Notes: generated from the letters alone by a model not told the origin. Shown: positions 49,531 to 61,015, counted from the first letter of the stretch. The stretch is 64,000 nt of DNA from Aquatica leii (GCA_035610365.1 CM069432.1:238790104-238854103), one strand, 5' to 3'. Translations and numbers: made by a program.

Positions 49531-49814
49531 ACACCATACTCATTTAATTAAAAAAAAATGTGGTAAATCCTTCAAGGGTAGTAGAGGGCATTTGAATCAC
49601 CACTTAGTGAGTTTTTATATATGACGTTTCGTGAAAAAAGTGTGTGAATTTTAATACAGATACAAATAACCTTACTACTTTATATAACATCCTTATGACC
49701 TTGAGTTTTATATCGGCTTGTTATCTGTTTAGTTTCAACATTTTTGAATTTTGATTCAGTTGGTTCTTTTGGGTTTTATACCTTAAATGTTTTTTCTCTA
49801 TTTTGACATAAGAA

Positions 49815-50222
49815 TTAGCAATTCTCACAATAAAATCCGTATAAGAATTAGCAAATTTTTACACGAATTTTTAATGTTAGTTTTTTCAAAGTTGCTATCT
49901 CTGCATCGTAAGTTGACGTTATATGAAAAAGAAATTAAAATTATTGTAACTTAGCAATTTAAATTCAAATGTTGATGCCAAGATAAAATAAGTCCTATTA
50001 ATTCAAACCTATTTACTTATAAAGGTAAAAAGAGAACATTTCGTATGAGATTTTAGGTTAACACATAAACTTCAATATGTCAAAGTGTAAATGTTGCCAA
50101 TTCAATAAAATACAAAAGTTTCCCAATGTTGTTTTAAAATTACAAAAAATATTAAAATTAAATCAAAATAGAGAAAGTAGTATAAAACACACGTCATAGA
50201 ATACGTTTCAATCACTCCTACT
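49815..50222 (+). repeat. Dispersed repeat R1, copy 2
   Basis: Homologous to 16065-16480. It ends at the same shared sequence a few bases before the LTR at 50230, so the retroelement landed next to or inside this repeat. Confidence 0.8.
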
Positions 50223-50229
50223 ATACTAT

Positions 50230-50702
50230 TGAAACGTTCGAGAAATTACTTGCAAATGCAAGAGCCTTCTAGAAGCTGTTATCTATTTTTCTAGAAGTTA
50301 TAGCGGAAAGTAGGGAACGCTCGAGAAGGATTTCCGTATGTCTTTATATAGCGACGAGACAGATCGTAGGTCAGTTATTGCTGGAATGTGAATGCAGCTG
50401 TATTAAGAAGATTATGCAAGTGAAGATAAATAAGTGATTAGCACGTGCGAAGTTTTAAATAAATAACAGTGTACACCGAATCGAGTGAACGTGACTTATA
50501 GTGTAAACAAGTTAGTGGCTTTATCTTATCGTCGCGTAAGTGATAGCATATTATTGTTTCATATAAATTTCTGTAAGTTTTTATCCTTAGATATTTAAAT
50601 TTAATTAGTTCGGTTAATTTAAAAGTGTACATATTTCTAGAATAAGTAAACGTATTTTTAGTAGTTTAAATAAATTAGTTTTTAATAAATAAATACGCAA
50701 CA
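50230..50702 (+). repeat. 5' LTR of the Ty3/Gypsy element
   Basis: 473 bp, starts TGAAAC and ends AACA in TG...CA form, directly followed by the primer-binding-site-like sequence. A TATA motif at 50345-50350 probably marks the promoter. A related, diverged LTR stands alone at about 60636-61015. Confidence 0.85.
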
Positions 50703-53415
50703 TTGGTGTCAGGTGTGGGGTGAGAAGGCGCGATTGAACCTTCAAATAGTCCATGGGCATCCCCAGTGGTACTCGTAAAGAAGAAGGATGGATCAACGAG
50801 GTTTTGCGTAGACTACAGGCAGCTAAACGACGTGACCAAAACGGACAGCTACCCTTTACCCAGAATTGACGATACGCTAGACACCCTGTCAGGATCCCAG
50901 TGGTTTTCTACGTTAGATTTAAAGAGTGGATACTGGCAGGTAGAATTAGAACCCAAGGATCGTGAAAAAACAGCTTTTACGATCGGAACTGGTTTGTGGC
51001 AGTTCACTGTAATGCCCTTCGGCCTGTGTAACGCTCCTGCAACGTTCGAGCGTTTGATGGAGACCATCTTGCGCGGATTGTCTTGGAAGACGTGCTTGGT
51101 TTACCTGGACGACGTGATCGTGGTTGGAAGGTCGTTTGAAGAACACTTGAACAACTTGAAGGAAGTGTTCCAGCGATTACGTGGGGCTAACCTTAAACTG
51201 AGCCCAAAGAAGTGTCACGTATTTAAGAAGGAAGTCCAATACCTTGGCCACGTCGTATCTAGAGACGGAGTAAGGGCTGACCCAGACAAAATCCGAGCAG
51301 TGCAAGCATGGCCAAGACCAATCGACAAACATCAGGTCCGAAGTTTGCTTGGGTTGTGCATTTATTATAGAAGATTTGTCCCCGGATTTGCCAATATTGC
51401 CAAACCATTGACAAAACTAACCGAAGAAAAAGCAGAATTTAGATAGAATGAAGACTGCGAAAATTCTTTTAATCAACTAAAACAGGCCCTAGTCACTTCG
51501 CCGATTTTGAGTTATCCACGAGAAGATGGAAAGTTTGTTTTGGATACCGACGCAAGCAATATGGCCATAGGCGCGGTCCTTTCGCAGGTTCAAGATGGAC
51601 AAGAAAAGGTTATCGCGTACTTTAGCAAGGTTTTGTCTAGGCCAGAAAGGAATTATTGCGTGACTAGGAGGGAGCTGTTAGCAGTCGTTAAGTCCATCGA
51701 ACATTTCTACAAGTATTTGTATGGACGAAAATTCTTACTGAGAACAGACCACGCCGCTTTAAAATGGCTACTGCAGTTCCGTAACCCAGAAGGACAAGTA
51801 GCAAGATGGATCGAGAGACTGCAAGAGTATGACTACAGAACACCGTGCCGGAAGCAGTCATCGAAACGCTGATGCCTTGTCCAGAAGACCATGTCCGGCG
51901 GACTGCAGCCATTGTTCGCGACTGGAAGAAAAAGTTGAATGTCTCCGGAGAACTGCTATGGTTGATGATGAGTGGGAACCTGAGCAGTTACGTCGCGAAC
52001 AAGAAGACGATCCTAAAATAAGACAACTCCTCGACTGGAAAGTAAGCGGCCGACGACCAACCTGGGAGGAAGTGAGTGCTTTGGGCAGAAATATCAAAGC
52101 GTACTGGGCGCAGTGGGACTCCTTGATAGTAGAAGACGGTCTTCTTAAGCGATCCCTAGAAAGTGTCGAGGGCACGGGAAACAGACTACAGCTGGTAGTG
52201 CCGAAGAGCAGGGTGACAGAAGTGTTGAAGCATCTCCACGATGGGACATCAGGAGGACACTTTGGCATTAGGAAGACGTTGGGTAAAGTGCGAGAACGAT
52301 TCTACTGGATGAACTGCAAAGAGGACGTCATGAAATGGTGCCGTAAATGCATAGTCTGCGCTTCAGGAAACGGTCCAGCGAGAAAGCGCAAAGCACCTAT
52401 GAAACAATACAACGTAGGAAGCCCTTTGGAAAGAGTAGCGATTGACATCGCAGGGCCGTTCCCAGAATCCGATTCGGGAAATAAATACATCCTGGTGGCG
52501 ATGGATTATTTCACGAAATGGACGGAGGCTTACGCCATACCCAACCAGGAAGCAACTACAGTCGCAAACGTATTAGTAAAGGAGTTTTTCTGCCGGTTTG
52601 GAGTTCTGTTGGAATTACACTCCGATCAAGGCCGCAATTTTGAGTCTGGGCTGTTTCAAGAAGTTTGCCGACTGTTAGGAATTAAGAAGACTAGGACAAC
52701 GCCTCTCCATCCCCAATCCGACGGCATGGTTGAACGGATGAATCGAACAATGGGCAAGTACTTAGCCAAGGTAGTGTCCGAACACCAAAGAGACTGGGAT
52801 CAGTACTTGCACATTTTCTTAATGGCATACCGATCATCCGTTCACGAAAGCACAGGCCAAACACCATCCTGTGTCATGCTCGGTCGTGAGATAAGATTAC
52901 CATGCGATCTTCAATTTGGGCGAAGACCGGAAGAAGAAGTTGCTGGAGAAGATTACGTCAGAAAGCTGGCCAAGAGGTTAGACGAAGTACATGAAGAGGT
53001 CCGTAAAAACACACGAACTGCCAGCGACAGGATGAAAACAAGATATGACGTCAAGGCGCAAAATGGTGGGTTTCAACCTGGCGATATGGTCTGGTTGTAT
53101 AACCCTCAAAGGAGACGTGGTTTGTCGCCGAAGCTGCAAAGGCAATGGGAGGGCCCCTATGAAGTCGTGCAGCGTATTAACGACGTTATATACCGCATCC
53201 GAAAACCGCCCAGAGGCAAGCCAAAAGTGGTCCACGTCGGTCGTCTAGCCCCGTTTGCTGGCGATAACCACAATACGCAAGTCCAGGTCCGAACCAGAGT
53301 AATAAATAGCAGAACCAGGAATCTAATCGAAGAAATGGAGTTCGAGAAGTTTATGAACTTATACGGAGGTTCTGGAAAAGCTAGGTTCGGAGTTACCACC
53401 GAGGAACAACAAGAC

Positions 53416-53823
53416 CTGTTCCAGACACAAAAAGATTACGCCATCGCACATCGCGTGAGCGAGGATCTTGACATGTCCAAAGGGGTTGCAGTCGTGTTTA
53501 AAAAGAAGTTTGGACAGCTAGATGAATTACGAAGACAGCAACCGGCAGTCGGAAAAGTTTTAGGACTACGTGGTGACGGACGCTTCGTTTTCTATCTGGT
53601 CACCAAGAAATACTCACGGGACAAGCCGTTATACAAAGATCTGTGGCGAACATTATGGAGTCTCAAGAGAGAAATGGAGTCCCATCATGTTAAGAAATTG
53701 GCAGTACCCAAGCTTGGTTGTGGCTTAGATCAACTGAATTGGAGGACAGTTCGAAACATGTTGGAGGTCGTCTTCCGAGGAACAGGCATTCAAGTGTTGG
53801 TCTGTAGTTACCAACCAAGGAGA
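53416..53823 (+). other. TARG1/OARD1-type macrodomain at the Pol C terminus
   Basis: In the same uninterrupted frame as the integrase, about residues 530-665 of a 671-codon frame. It reads DYAIAHRVSEDLDMSKGVAV, VFKKKFGQLDELRRQQPAVG, FYLVTKKYSRDKPLYKDLWR, LAVPKLGCGLDQLNWRTVRN. The same motifs in the same order occur in animal OARD1 (TARG1), an enzyme that removes ADP-ribose from glutamate and related sites: AHC-SEDC-M-GIAVLFKKKF, YLITKK and GCGLD-L-W. The Lys and Asp known to be catalytic in human TARG1 both have counterparts (VTKK, GCGLD). The domain most likely came from a host OARD1-like gene. Whether it is active is unknown; it may oppose ADP-ribosylation defences or modify integrase complexes. 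Confidence 0.88.
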
Positions 53824-53848
53824 GTATTGGGTCAGGAAAAGTAAATCG

Positions 53849-54529
53849 ACATTCTGGATTACCTCCAGATAAATGAAAAATCACTTCCTCTTCCTAAAGT
53901 AGAAAATAATCTTTAAATTAAAACCGATAAATTTATTATATTATACAACTTATATGATATAAAAACTTGTCACGAGATATTCCTGTGTAAATAAATAAAA
54001 ATACAACATGTAAATTGTATAATGTAATAAATTTATGGGTTTAATTTAATTTAAAGATTATTTTGTACTTTTTAGAGCATCTAAATAAAAACTTGTTTTA
54101 GAAAAAATGTATTATTAATTATTTATTTAATTTTTAAATAAGAGGTTAAATAAAAGTTGATGTTATGTTACCTCTGTATAAGTCAGAAACAACAATCTGA
54201 CAACTGTTCTAAAGTTCAAAAGTGTTGCTCGAGTTTCTAAAAACTTTTAAGGGCAACGATTTTTTCTTCTCTAAACTCTTAAAGAAATTTACTTATTTAA
54301 ACATAATTAACAATTAAAATATTTTTAAAAGGTTAAGTAAAACGTTTTAAATTTTTGTACTGATAAAGAAGAATAAAATCGTTACAATTTATTGAATTCC
54401 AGTTTTGAGACTCTTACCAGATTTTGCTAATCAACTTTAAAACATGTGCTATTAAGACTAAAATCAAATACCATAAGAGAAAAAACGTCGTTGAGAGCTG
54501 CATTATCACTTAACTTGACTTTCTATGAA
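53849..54529. other. AT-rich spacer, no recognised gene
   Basis: Nothing recognised. Confidence 0.4.
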
Positions 54530-54840
54530 ATTTTGCGATTTAGGCATATACTGCACTATAAAGAAAATTTAACGAAGTTTAGTTTACTCGGATTTTTAAC
54601 TTCTAAGCGAGCAGCAACATAATTATGGAGGTTTTTATCTGATTTTGGTGTGCCACATGTTCTGCAATCTGATAATGACAGAATTTATTGCAAGTATCAT
54701 AAAAAAATTATCAACCGTTTGACCACATTTGCTTTTAGTAAACGGAAAATCTAGGCACCCCCAAAGTTTATTAATACAATTAAAAACTCCTAAAGAGACC
54801 TATAACAGCTTTGCTCAGTTTTCCTACAGTCAATTAAGAG
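54530..54840 (+). mobile_element. Retroviral-type integrase core fossil
   Basis: A fragment of a DDE integrase core: NLTKFSLL, LTSKRAAT, FGVPHVLQSDNDR and VNGKSRHPQS read along the plus strand. The wording is closest to the integrase-like domain of KRBA2/SCAND3-type proteins, which belong with Ginger- or Gypsy-derived sequences. Old and broken, only about 100 codons, with a few breaks. Confidence 0.65.
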
Positions 54841-55220
54841 TACCGAAGTTTTTGATAACTTTGAAACATTGTTAATTTTGACGATGTAGTTAACTACATG
54901 ATCATGTATTCGTCGTCAAGTACAAAATTAATTGCTTGTTGACGGCATTGTCAAATCCATAGCTAGGATTTTAAATATTTGACAACGGCGTCAGTTAACA
55001 ACATGTTAACTTTGCTTTATGCAACCGGGCATTCATGATTCATAATTTTACTCATTTATACACTTATCTCAATATAAAAGAAAATGATTCCATCGTTTTT
55101 ATGCGTACGAGCGCTTTTGTCTATTATAGTATATAGTAGATGTAGATATGCTATTTGTCAAAACACCGTAAGATATGTAATGAGACAAGTTTTTACACGC
55201 ATTTTCTTTATGTACATATA
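54841..55220. other. AT-rich spacer, no recognised gene
   Basis: Nothing recognised. Confidence 0.4.
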
Positions 55221-56684
55221 CCGGGTAATTCAAGGTTCTCGAAAAGTAAACTGGCAGGTTTATTTATTAAATAGTATTTAATAAATACGGTAAAAATTTT
55301 TATATACAAGTTGTATTGAATGTTTTTATTTTTATTTTTTCTTAAAATTATTTTTTGATATGCAGGATGTTTCGTTTTTATGTAATAATGACATGCACAG
55401 ATATTATTTTACTTTTTCATCCTTTGTAAAGTTTATAATAGCAATTGTATACAGTTTTTTTTATTTATTAAATCGTTTCTGAAAATATTTCTATTTTTGA
55501 AAAGATACGACTATAGTAAAAAATTAATATATCTTATTATTTACAAGCTTTAATCCAAATTTTTTGATGTTGTCTAGACTACGTTCTAACCTGTGATAGT
55601 GTAAAGATTTGCAAATATCATGCCATAAGTTTTTGCATATTCGACATACAAAAATTATATATTTACGCATCTTTTGTCCGATTTTAAGCAAATTGAGTTA
55701 TACACACCGTGTATGTATTATTAACCGTTTATAAAATAATTCAACTTTTAGTAATATCGTATTAGTTTACCTATTCAATATTTACTTTTGACAAAAAAAC
55801 AAACCGTTTAAGGTTAAAAACAAGTTCGAAGAGTAAGAGTAGAAACTTTGGAAGGAATCTACAGAAATTCTTTTTGAAAAATCAACTTATATGTACTTAC
55901 AAGCTAAAAATGAACATAACATCAAACACCTACTTAAATTAATTTTTTATGTTAAAATTGTTATTGTTGCCAAATAATTATTTCTATTATTATTAATACG
56001 AATAACAACTTTAAACAGTTTGCTTTTTGTCAAAAATTAATTGATTGATTAGCTCAACTAATACGATAATTATTAAAGTCGAACTAATTCTAGAACAGTT
56101 AATAATACAGATATGATTAAATTTGCTTGAACCAAAAATTAAAAAACTCGTAAATAAATATATGATGCTATTTAAATCAAAGTTTTTGTGTCAAATATCA
56201 AAAAAATTATGACAAAAAAAATAAACACACTGAATGATATTTTTCTAGTACTGTAAGTTACGTCCTCCTTTTATATTTAATTAATGAATTGGTTAAGAAC
56301 ACTCTTCATTAATTGATAGTTTTCTAGTGTAACAATAACACAAGTTAGAACGTAGTTGAGATTAGATAATATCTTAAAATTGACATAAAAGTATGTAAGA
56401 TTTGAGTTATTAATTTGTCCCTACCGTCCTATAAATTTCGTACTTAAAAAAAATACAAAAATCTTCAGAGAGCGTTTAATAATTAAATGAAAAAGTAAAA
56501 TATAATATATACCGTAGGCTTAAAAAAATTGAATACGTCATCATTACGGAAAAACGGAGTATCCTGTATATCAAAAGATTATTTTAGTAAATAGAAAACA
56601 TTAAATATGACAACTTTTACTTTTCTTACTGCATTTAATTAATAAAGATGCCAGTTTACTTTTCCAGAACATTGAATTATTCGG
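55221..56684. mobile_element. Non-autonomous element with about 200-bp inverted ends
   Basis: Left 55221-55420 and right about 56510-56684 are inverted copies at roughly three quarters identity. Landmarks: CCGGGTAATTCAAGGTTCTC, then GAAAAGTAAACTGGCA on the left, against the right end read inward CCGAATAATTCAATGTTCTG, then GAAAAGTAAACTGGCA. Further in, TTTTGATATGCAGGAT faces TTTTGATATACAGGAT, and GTAATAATGACATG faces GTAATGATGACGTA. The middle holds no coding sequence. Long-ended, foldback-like architecture; the superfamily is not assigned. TA may flank the left side. Confidence 0.8.
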
Positions 56685-56699
56685 CATTATTAGAAAAAG

Positions 56700-57734
56700 A
56701 AAAGAATCCACTAAGTTGTTAATTGTTATATAATTTAAAGTTTCTTCTGGAGATATTGCAATTCTTTAACAAGTTCTACAGCAGTTCTGTCTCGTTTATT
56801 GCGAGTTTTGTCGTTTAATAAATTTTCAACTTTTTGACATAATTCTAATTGTTCGTTTTCAGAATAATTTTTTAATTAATCAATATTCCATAAAAACGTG
56901 AAATTATTAGAGTAAGAAGAAAGTAATTGGAATCTCTCATCCACTGATGTTATGATTACATCTAGAGCATTAAAAAAACAATCAATTTTGAACTTTAAAG
57001 TTTCGTCGTGGATCGGTTCATCGTCACATTCATAATCAAAATGTTTTTTTTATTTTTCGCGGTCTTAGACCTCTTTGTTTTTTGAATTTAGGTTTTATGT
57101 CTAAGCTGGATGCTATTTCTTTAGCATTAATCAATAGACCATTAAAACATTTATCAGAGCGACAAGTATTCAAAAAATTATACAAATTATTTAAATGATT
57201 ACAACAGTAATTCAGTTTTTGAATAATTTTACTAACAATGTTAACTTTACTTAAACTACTATAACACAATGTAATAATGCAATGATGGCCAACGATGCAG
57301 CCAAATTGTTTACGTGTTTTTCAAAGTTTCCTTCGCTTATTTCAAACAGAGCATCATAAACCTCCACAAGTTTATACCTTAAAGGAGTTATTGCATCTAT
57401 TCTACTAGACCATCGAGTATCCGATAAAGGTTTTAAAGGTAAATTTGTTACATTAGATAAATAAGATTTCAGAATTGACCAGTGTTTAGTAGAAGCTGAA
57501 AAAAAGTTCTTGGACTAAAGAAAAAAAATTGATACTCAAAGTATTCGATTTTGCGGTTTCATTGACGACTAAATTTAGGGTATGATTGCAACAAGGAACA
57601 AAGAAAGCTCGCGGATTGAAATCCAATAGTTTTTTTTGTAGACTATTAGGCTTACCACGAATATTTGCCCCATTGTGGTAATCGTGACCCCGCAAATCGT
57701 TGATATTTAAGCATTCTTTCTCTAATACCGACAA
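56700..57734 (-). pseudogene. DUF4371/ZMYM1-like hAT transposase, broken
   Basis: From 57734 the minus strand reads LNINDLRGHDYHNGANIRGK, SLQKKLLDFNPRAFFVPCCN, HTLNLVVNETAKS, the hallmark RG-x-x-YD-GANM-GK ... NPRA-FVPC-xH-LNLVV of this group. Later frames give NAKEIASSLDIKPKF, KQRGLRPRKIKK (about 57150-57050) and the segment DERFQLLSSYSNNFTFLWNI, then VELVKELQYLQKKL near 56740. The C-terminal dimerisation block is absent. There are several frame changes and stops, and the duplicated 156-bp segment upstream scrambles the N-terminal half. Confidence 0.83.
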
Positions 57735-57941
57735 AAGCCTTCACCCGACACATCATCTATAGGACAAAATAATAAAAAATGTGATGACCATCGAGTATCC
57801 GATAAAGGTTTTAAAGGTAAATTTGTTACATTAGATAAATAAGATTTCAGAATTGAGCAGTGTTTAGTAGAAGCTGAAAAAAAGGTCTTGAACTAAAGAA
57901 AAAAAATTTATACTCAAAGTATTCGATTTTGCGGTTTCATT
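57408..57941. repeat. 156-bp direct duplication inside the hAT gene
   Basis: 57408-57563 recurs at 57786-57941 with few differences, offset 378 bp. The first copy is in coding context with the transposase; the second is out of place upstream of it, so a secondary rearrangement is likely. Confidence 0.85.
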
Positions 57942-58319
57942 ATTGGTTGATTCTAAGTTATTAAGTTACAAAGACTAAACATTTTAAACATAATTTATGG
58001 CAATACAAACAAATTAGTGCACGTGTATTCATTCCATAGCCGTAGGCAGGCTTATATTCGGTGCCTCCGACATATATTATTTTCGAGAAGCAATTCGGTT
58101 CCCTCGTCTCAAAGAGTAAAAATAAAAAAATAAACAAATGAAAAAAAATGTAATAGCTAGGAATTCCTTACTGCTATTTTTATGATTATTTTGTTTTGAC
58201 AACGTTGTTTGTTGCTTTATCTTTTTTTTACTCTTGACTTTTGAGGCTTTTCGGCGCTTTCGGCGCCTCGGCGTCGTCATGCGCCACACGACGTTGCCCT
58301 TTTGTACGGAGCAGGACTG

Positions 58320-58760
58320 TCAAAAAGCATATTATTGTTTGTGAAGACGATAAAATACTTATCGCAATGTGTTCAGTTTAAAAAAGTAACTTGAGTGTGT
58401 TTTTGTTTATATCTCGTATTGCAAGTGCTCAAAGACATGTGAGTTTAGTTTTTGTCAGCAGAAGAGCTGCAAAAATGCGAAAAATTACGGAGATTATTTA
58501 TCAGGTTTTAGCGATCTGGACCGTACTACATTACCACAGACATTACCAAATATATTATTTTTACAAATATAAAAATCACAAAAAAGTAAATCTAAATGTT
58601 ACTTTTAAAAAATCATCTCGATAATTTCATATTAGATAACAGAAAAATTATCTAAGATAATCAATGAGATCATATTTAATACTTTTATCTAGATCAGGAA
58701 AAAGATGATGAAAAACTATCTAGATGAATTATCTATATAATTTCATCTAGATAATGCACA
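58320..58760. other. Spacer with an AT-rich hairpin
   Basis: No gene recognised. TATCTAGATGAA (58717-58728) and TTCATCTAGATA (58742-58753) form perfect 12-bp inverted arms, within a run of TCTAGAT-like motifs from about 58630. Confidence 0.5.
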
Positions 58761-58763
58761 ACA

Positions 58764-60058
58764 ATGGTGGTACGTTTATTATTAACACTAGATCCTGTAA
58801 TAGAATCGCTTAAGAATGAAAAACTGGAAAGACTGTATTTGTTTTCAAAATGGGGCTTTGATGGTAGTTCGGGTCATAGTTCTTACAAACAAGTGTTTCA
58901 TGGCCCTAATGCCAGTGATTCGGGTGTTTTTATTACTTGCGTTATTTCACTTCGCCTTGTTGATAGTGAGAATATATTCTGGAAAAATCCAGGTCCAGCT
59001 TCTACCAGGCACTGCAGGCCCTTAAAAGTTGAATTTGTTAAAGAATTTACTGATGCTTCAATAACAGAAAAAAACCAAATGGATAATCAAACAAAGAGCT
59101 TACGGAAAAGTACCTCGTTATTTTAAGAATAGTCTTTAGATGTAAGTCACAATTTAATTTTTGCCATGGTTGGTGGCAAAGCGTGTAATCCACTTACTAA
59201 CAACATCGACACAGAAGTGCTACATACGTAGCACAACATCCAAATATTTTAATCTGATTGACGAAATAATTGCACCGAACATAACGACTGAAAACTAGGA
59301 ATTTAGGTTGTCTGTTTTACACGGATACGTATGTTCAAATGCCTTCTACACGTATCTTATAAATTGCCTCTTAAGAAGTGGCAAAGTGATAAAAAGATTG
59401 TGTGAGCAAACAAAGGTCGTATTCAAAAAAAAAAATAGAGAGCGATGTGGATTTATTGTAGATAAACGTAAACCCGGATTTGGTAATTCAAATGGCGTTT
59501 CTTCAAAAACACAAAACTTTCAGCGGAGATTACTAAAATAGATATCGAGTTAATCAATAAGATGCATATCATAATGATAGTTGTTTCCAATAGCCATTAG
59601 AAATTGTAAAATTCAGAGAATTTGCTCACAACACCGCTAGATACTTTGTTGAACTGTTCCCCTGGTTTAATATGCCTCTTATATTTCACAAATATTTTAC
59701 ACATGGTCCTGAAATAATACCTCCGGTTTTATTGCCTATAGGCCAAATAACGGAAGAAGCATAAGTAGTATGCAACAAGGAGTTTAAAAAATATCGAGAG
59801 CGTTACTCGAGGAAATGTAGTCCTGAGAGTCATTCATTTTTACTTAGTTATTATCCTGTAGTTACAAGCAAGCGGAAGTTACAAAAGAAGAAACTACTAC
59901 TACTGCTACTTCTAAAGAAGCTTCAGAGTTGTTAAAACCTCCAACCGCACAACACCTTCGCCATGGTGATGTTGATGACAAAGACGATAATAATAATCGA
60001 AGCGATTATGAAAATAACTCTATACACTCTGATGACGATGACGAAGAAATTCGGTAAA
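58764..60058 (+). pseudogene. Transib/RAG1-like transposase remnant
   Basis: Plus strand, frames in order. LFSKWGFDGSSGHSSYKQVF, SLRLVDSENIFWKNPGPAST, RHCRPLKVEFVKEFTDASIT (58764-59126) resemble the first-Asp region of the RAG1 catalytic core (KHGFDGMGD ... CKPL-L). Next comes NLIFAMVGGKACNPLTN, then LSVLHGYVCSNAFYTYLINC, GFIVDKRKPGFGNSNGVSSK and FQRRLL (near 59450-59540, the region of the last catalytic Glu). Then KFREFAHNTARYFVELFPWF, NMPLIFHKYFTHGPEIIPPV, LLPIGQITEEA and CNKEFKKYRERYSRKCSPES. Stops and a few frame changes interrupt it. The N-terminal domain and Transib ends were not found. Other insect proteins share these motifs; assignment to Transib is inference. Confidence 0.65.
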
Positions 60059-60635
60059 AGATTTCATAGATTCCCTCACTTAAAATATTACATTACATTC
60101 TTCATAAGTTTCTTTGTAAGTAAAGACACACCTAAAATGCTATCCATTTTTTTTTTAAATAGACACCGTTAAAAATCAAGTTAGAACCTCATTCATAGAG
60201 TGTGATTTATAGCCAACTTTGGGAGCCTGTTGCCCCGATGTGCGTCGGTATAAATACGTACGAATCTAAGCTAAACACACAGAGTTTACGCTTGTTCTTT
60301 CCTAACGTAGCAGTGAAAAGGTTAAATAAACTTTAAATTTAAAATCTTTTTTTTTACACCAATAATTTGTCTGCATATAAGTACTTAGGCTAAAATACTC
60401 GCAAAAATAAACAAACAAATCAAACAGAATAAATAAACCAATTGCTGTATTCTTTGTTTCTCTTTAAACGCCCATCCCTGAGAGGAAGAAATTATAAAAA
60501 AGGTATTATGATTTTTTTGAAGTTAAAAGTAAGAGCTATGTATCCTGTATATTTGAAATTTTGTCTTTTGTCAACAGAGACTGGAGTTAAATGAAAATCA
60601 CAAAAAACAATAAATTACATGTATTTTCAGTACTA
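60059..60635. other. AT-rich spacer, no recognised gene
   Basis: Nothing recognised beyond short frames. Confidence 0.4.
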
Positions 60636-61015
60636 TTGCAACGAATTTTAAAACTAATTTATTCATACACAAAGTATTTACACGTTTATAACTACACGAA
60701 CTAATTAAATCTAAGGATATTTAAGAAAAACATTTACACTGATGTATATTTTTTTTACTTGTTTACATTAAAGGCACGTACGTTTTTAATTCGTTGTATT
60801 TATCTCGAACACGCGTTAATCACTTAATTATTTAAATTGGCATAATCTTCTTAACACTGCCGACTTCGAATTACTGACCTATGTTTTGTTTATACCGCTT
60901 TTATACATTTCTGCTATCTTTCGAGAATCTTCTATATCTTTTCGTGAACGTTCTAGGTGTGGATAAAAAGTACGTGAACGCTCTCGAAATTTACAAAAAC
61001 TTCGCGAATGTTTCA
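60636..61015 (-). repeat. Solo LTR related to the 50.2-kb Gypsy LTR
   Basis: Read on the minus strand it starts TGAAACATTCGCGAAG at 61015. It shares with the 50.2-kb LTR the blocks AGAAGATTATGC, AAGTGATTA, TTAGATTTAATTAGTTCG-like and AATAAATTAGTTTT, in the same order. No internal coding region adjoins it, so it is probably a solo LTR left by recombination. Clearly diverged, hence older than the 50.2-kb insertion. Ends are approximate on the left. Confidence 0.7.

Larger units (their letters stand above)
50230..53848 (+). mobile_element. Ty3/Gypsy element, incomplete, Pol fused to a macrodomain
   Basis: Parts in order: a 5' LTR (50230-50702), a primer-binding-site-like TGGTGTCAGGTGTGGGG just after it, reverse transcriptase (about 50730-51430, with YLDDVIVVG and [17 protein letters not shown]), RNase H (about 51500-51850, with DTDASNMAIGAVLSQ), a zinc-binding H-x-H/C-x-x-C region and integrase core (about 52230-53000, with SDQGRNFESGLF and HPQSDGMVERMNR), a GPY/F-type module near 53140, then a C-terminal macrodomain (53416-53823). 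The coding part is GC-richer than its surroundings and mostly open, so it is young compared with the fossil at 0-3.4 kb. It is not whole and has only a few breaks. Confidence 0.93.
56690..58319 (-). mobile_element. hAT of the DUF4371/ZMYM1-like group, truncated
   Basis: The right end, read inward from 58319, begins CAGTCCTGCTCCGTACAAAA followed by a GC-rich block (GGCGTCGTCATGCGCC on the plus strand), like hAT ends in this group. The left end is missing: recognisable transposase stops at about 56690, six bases from the long-inverted-end element at 55221-56684. An internal direct duplication of about 156 bp is present (57408-57563 and 57786-57941). Confidence 0.72.
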
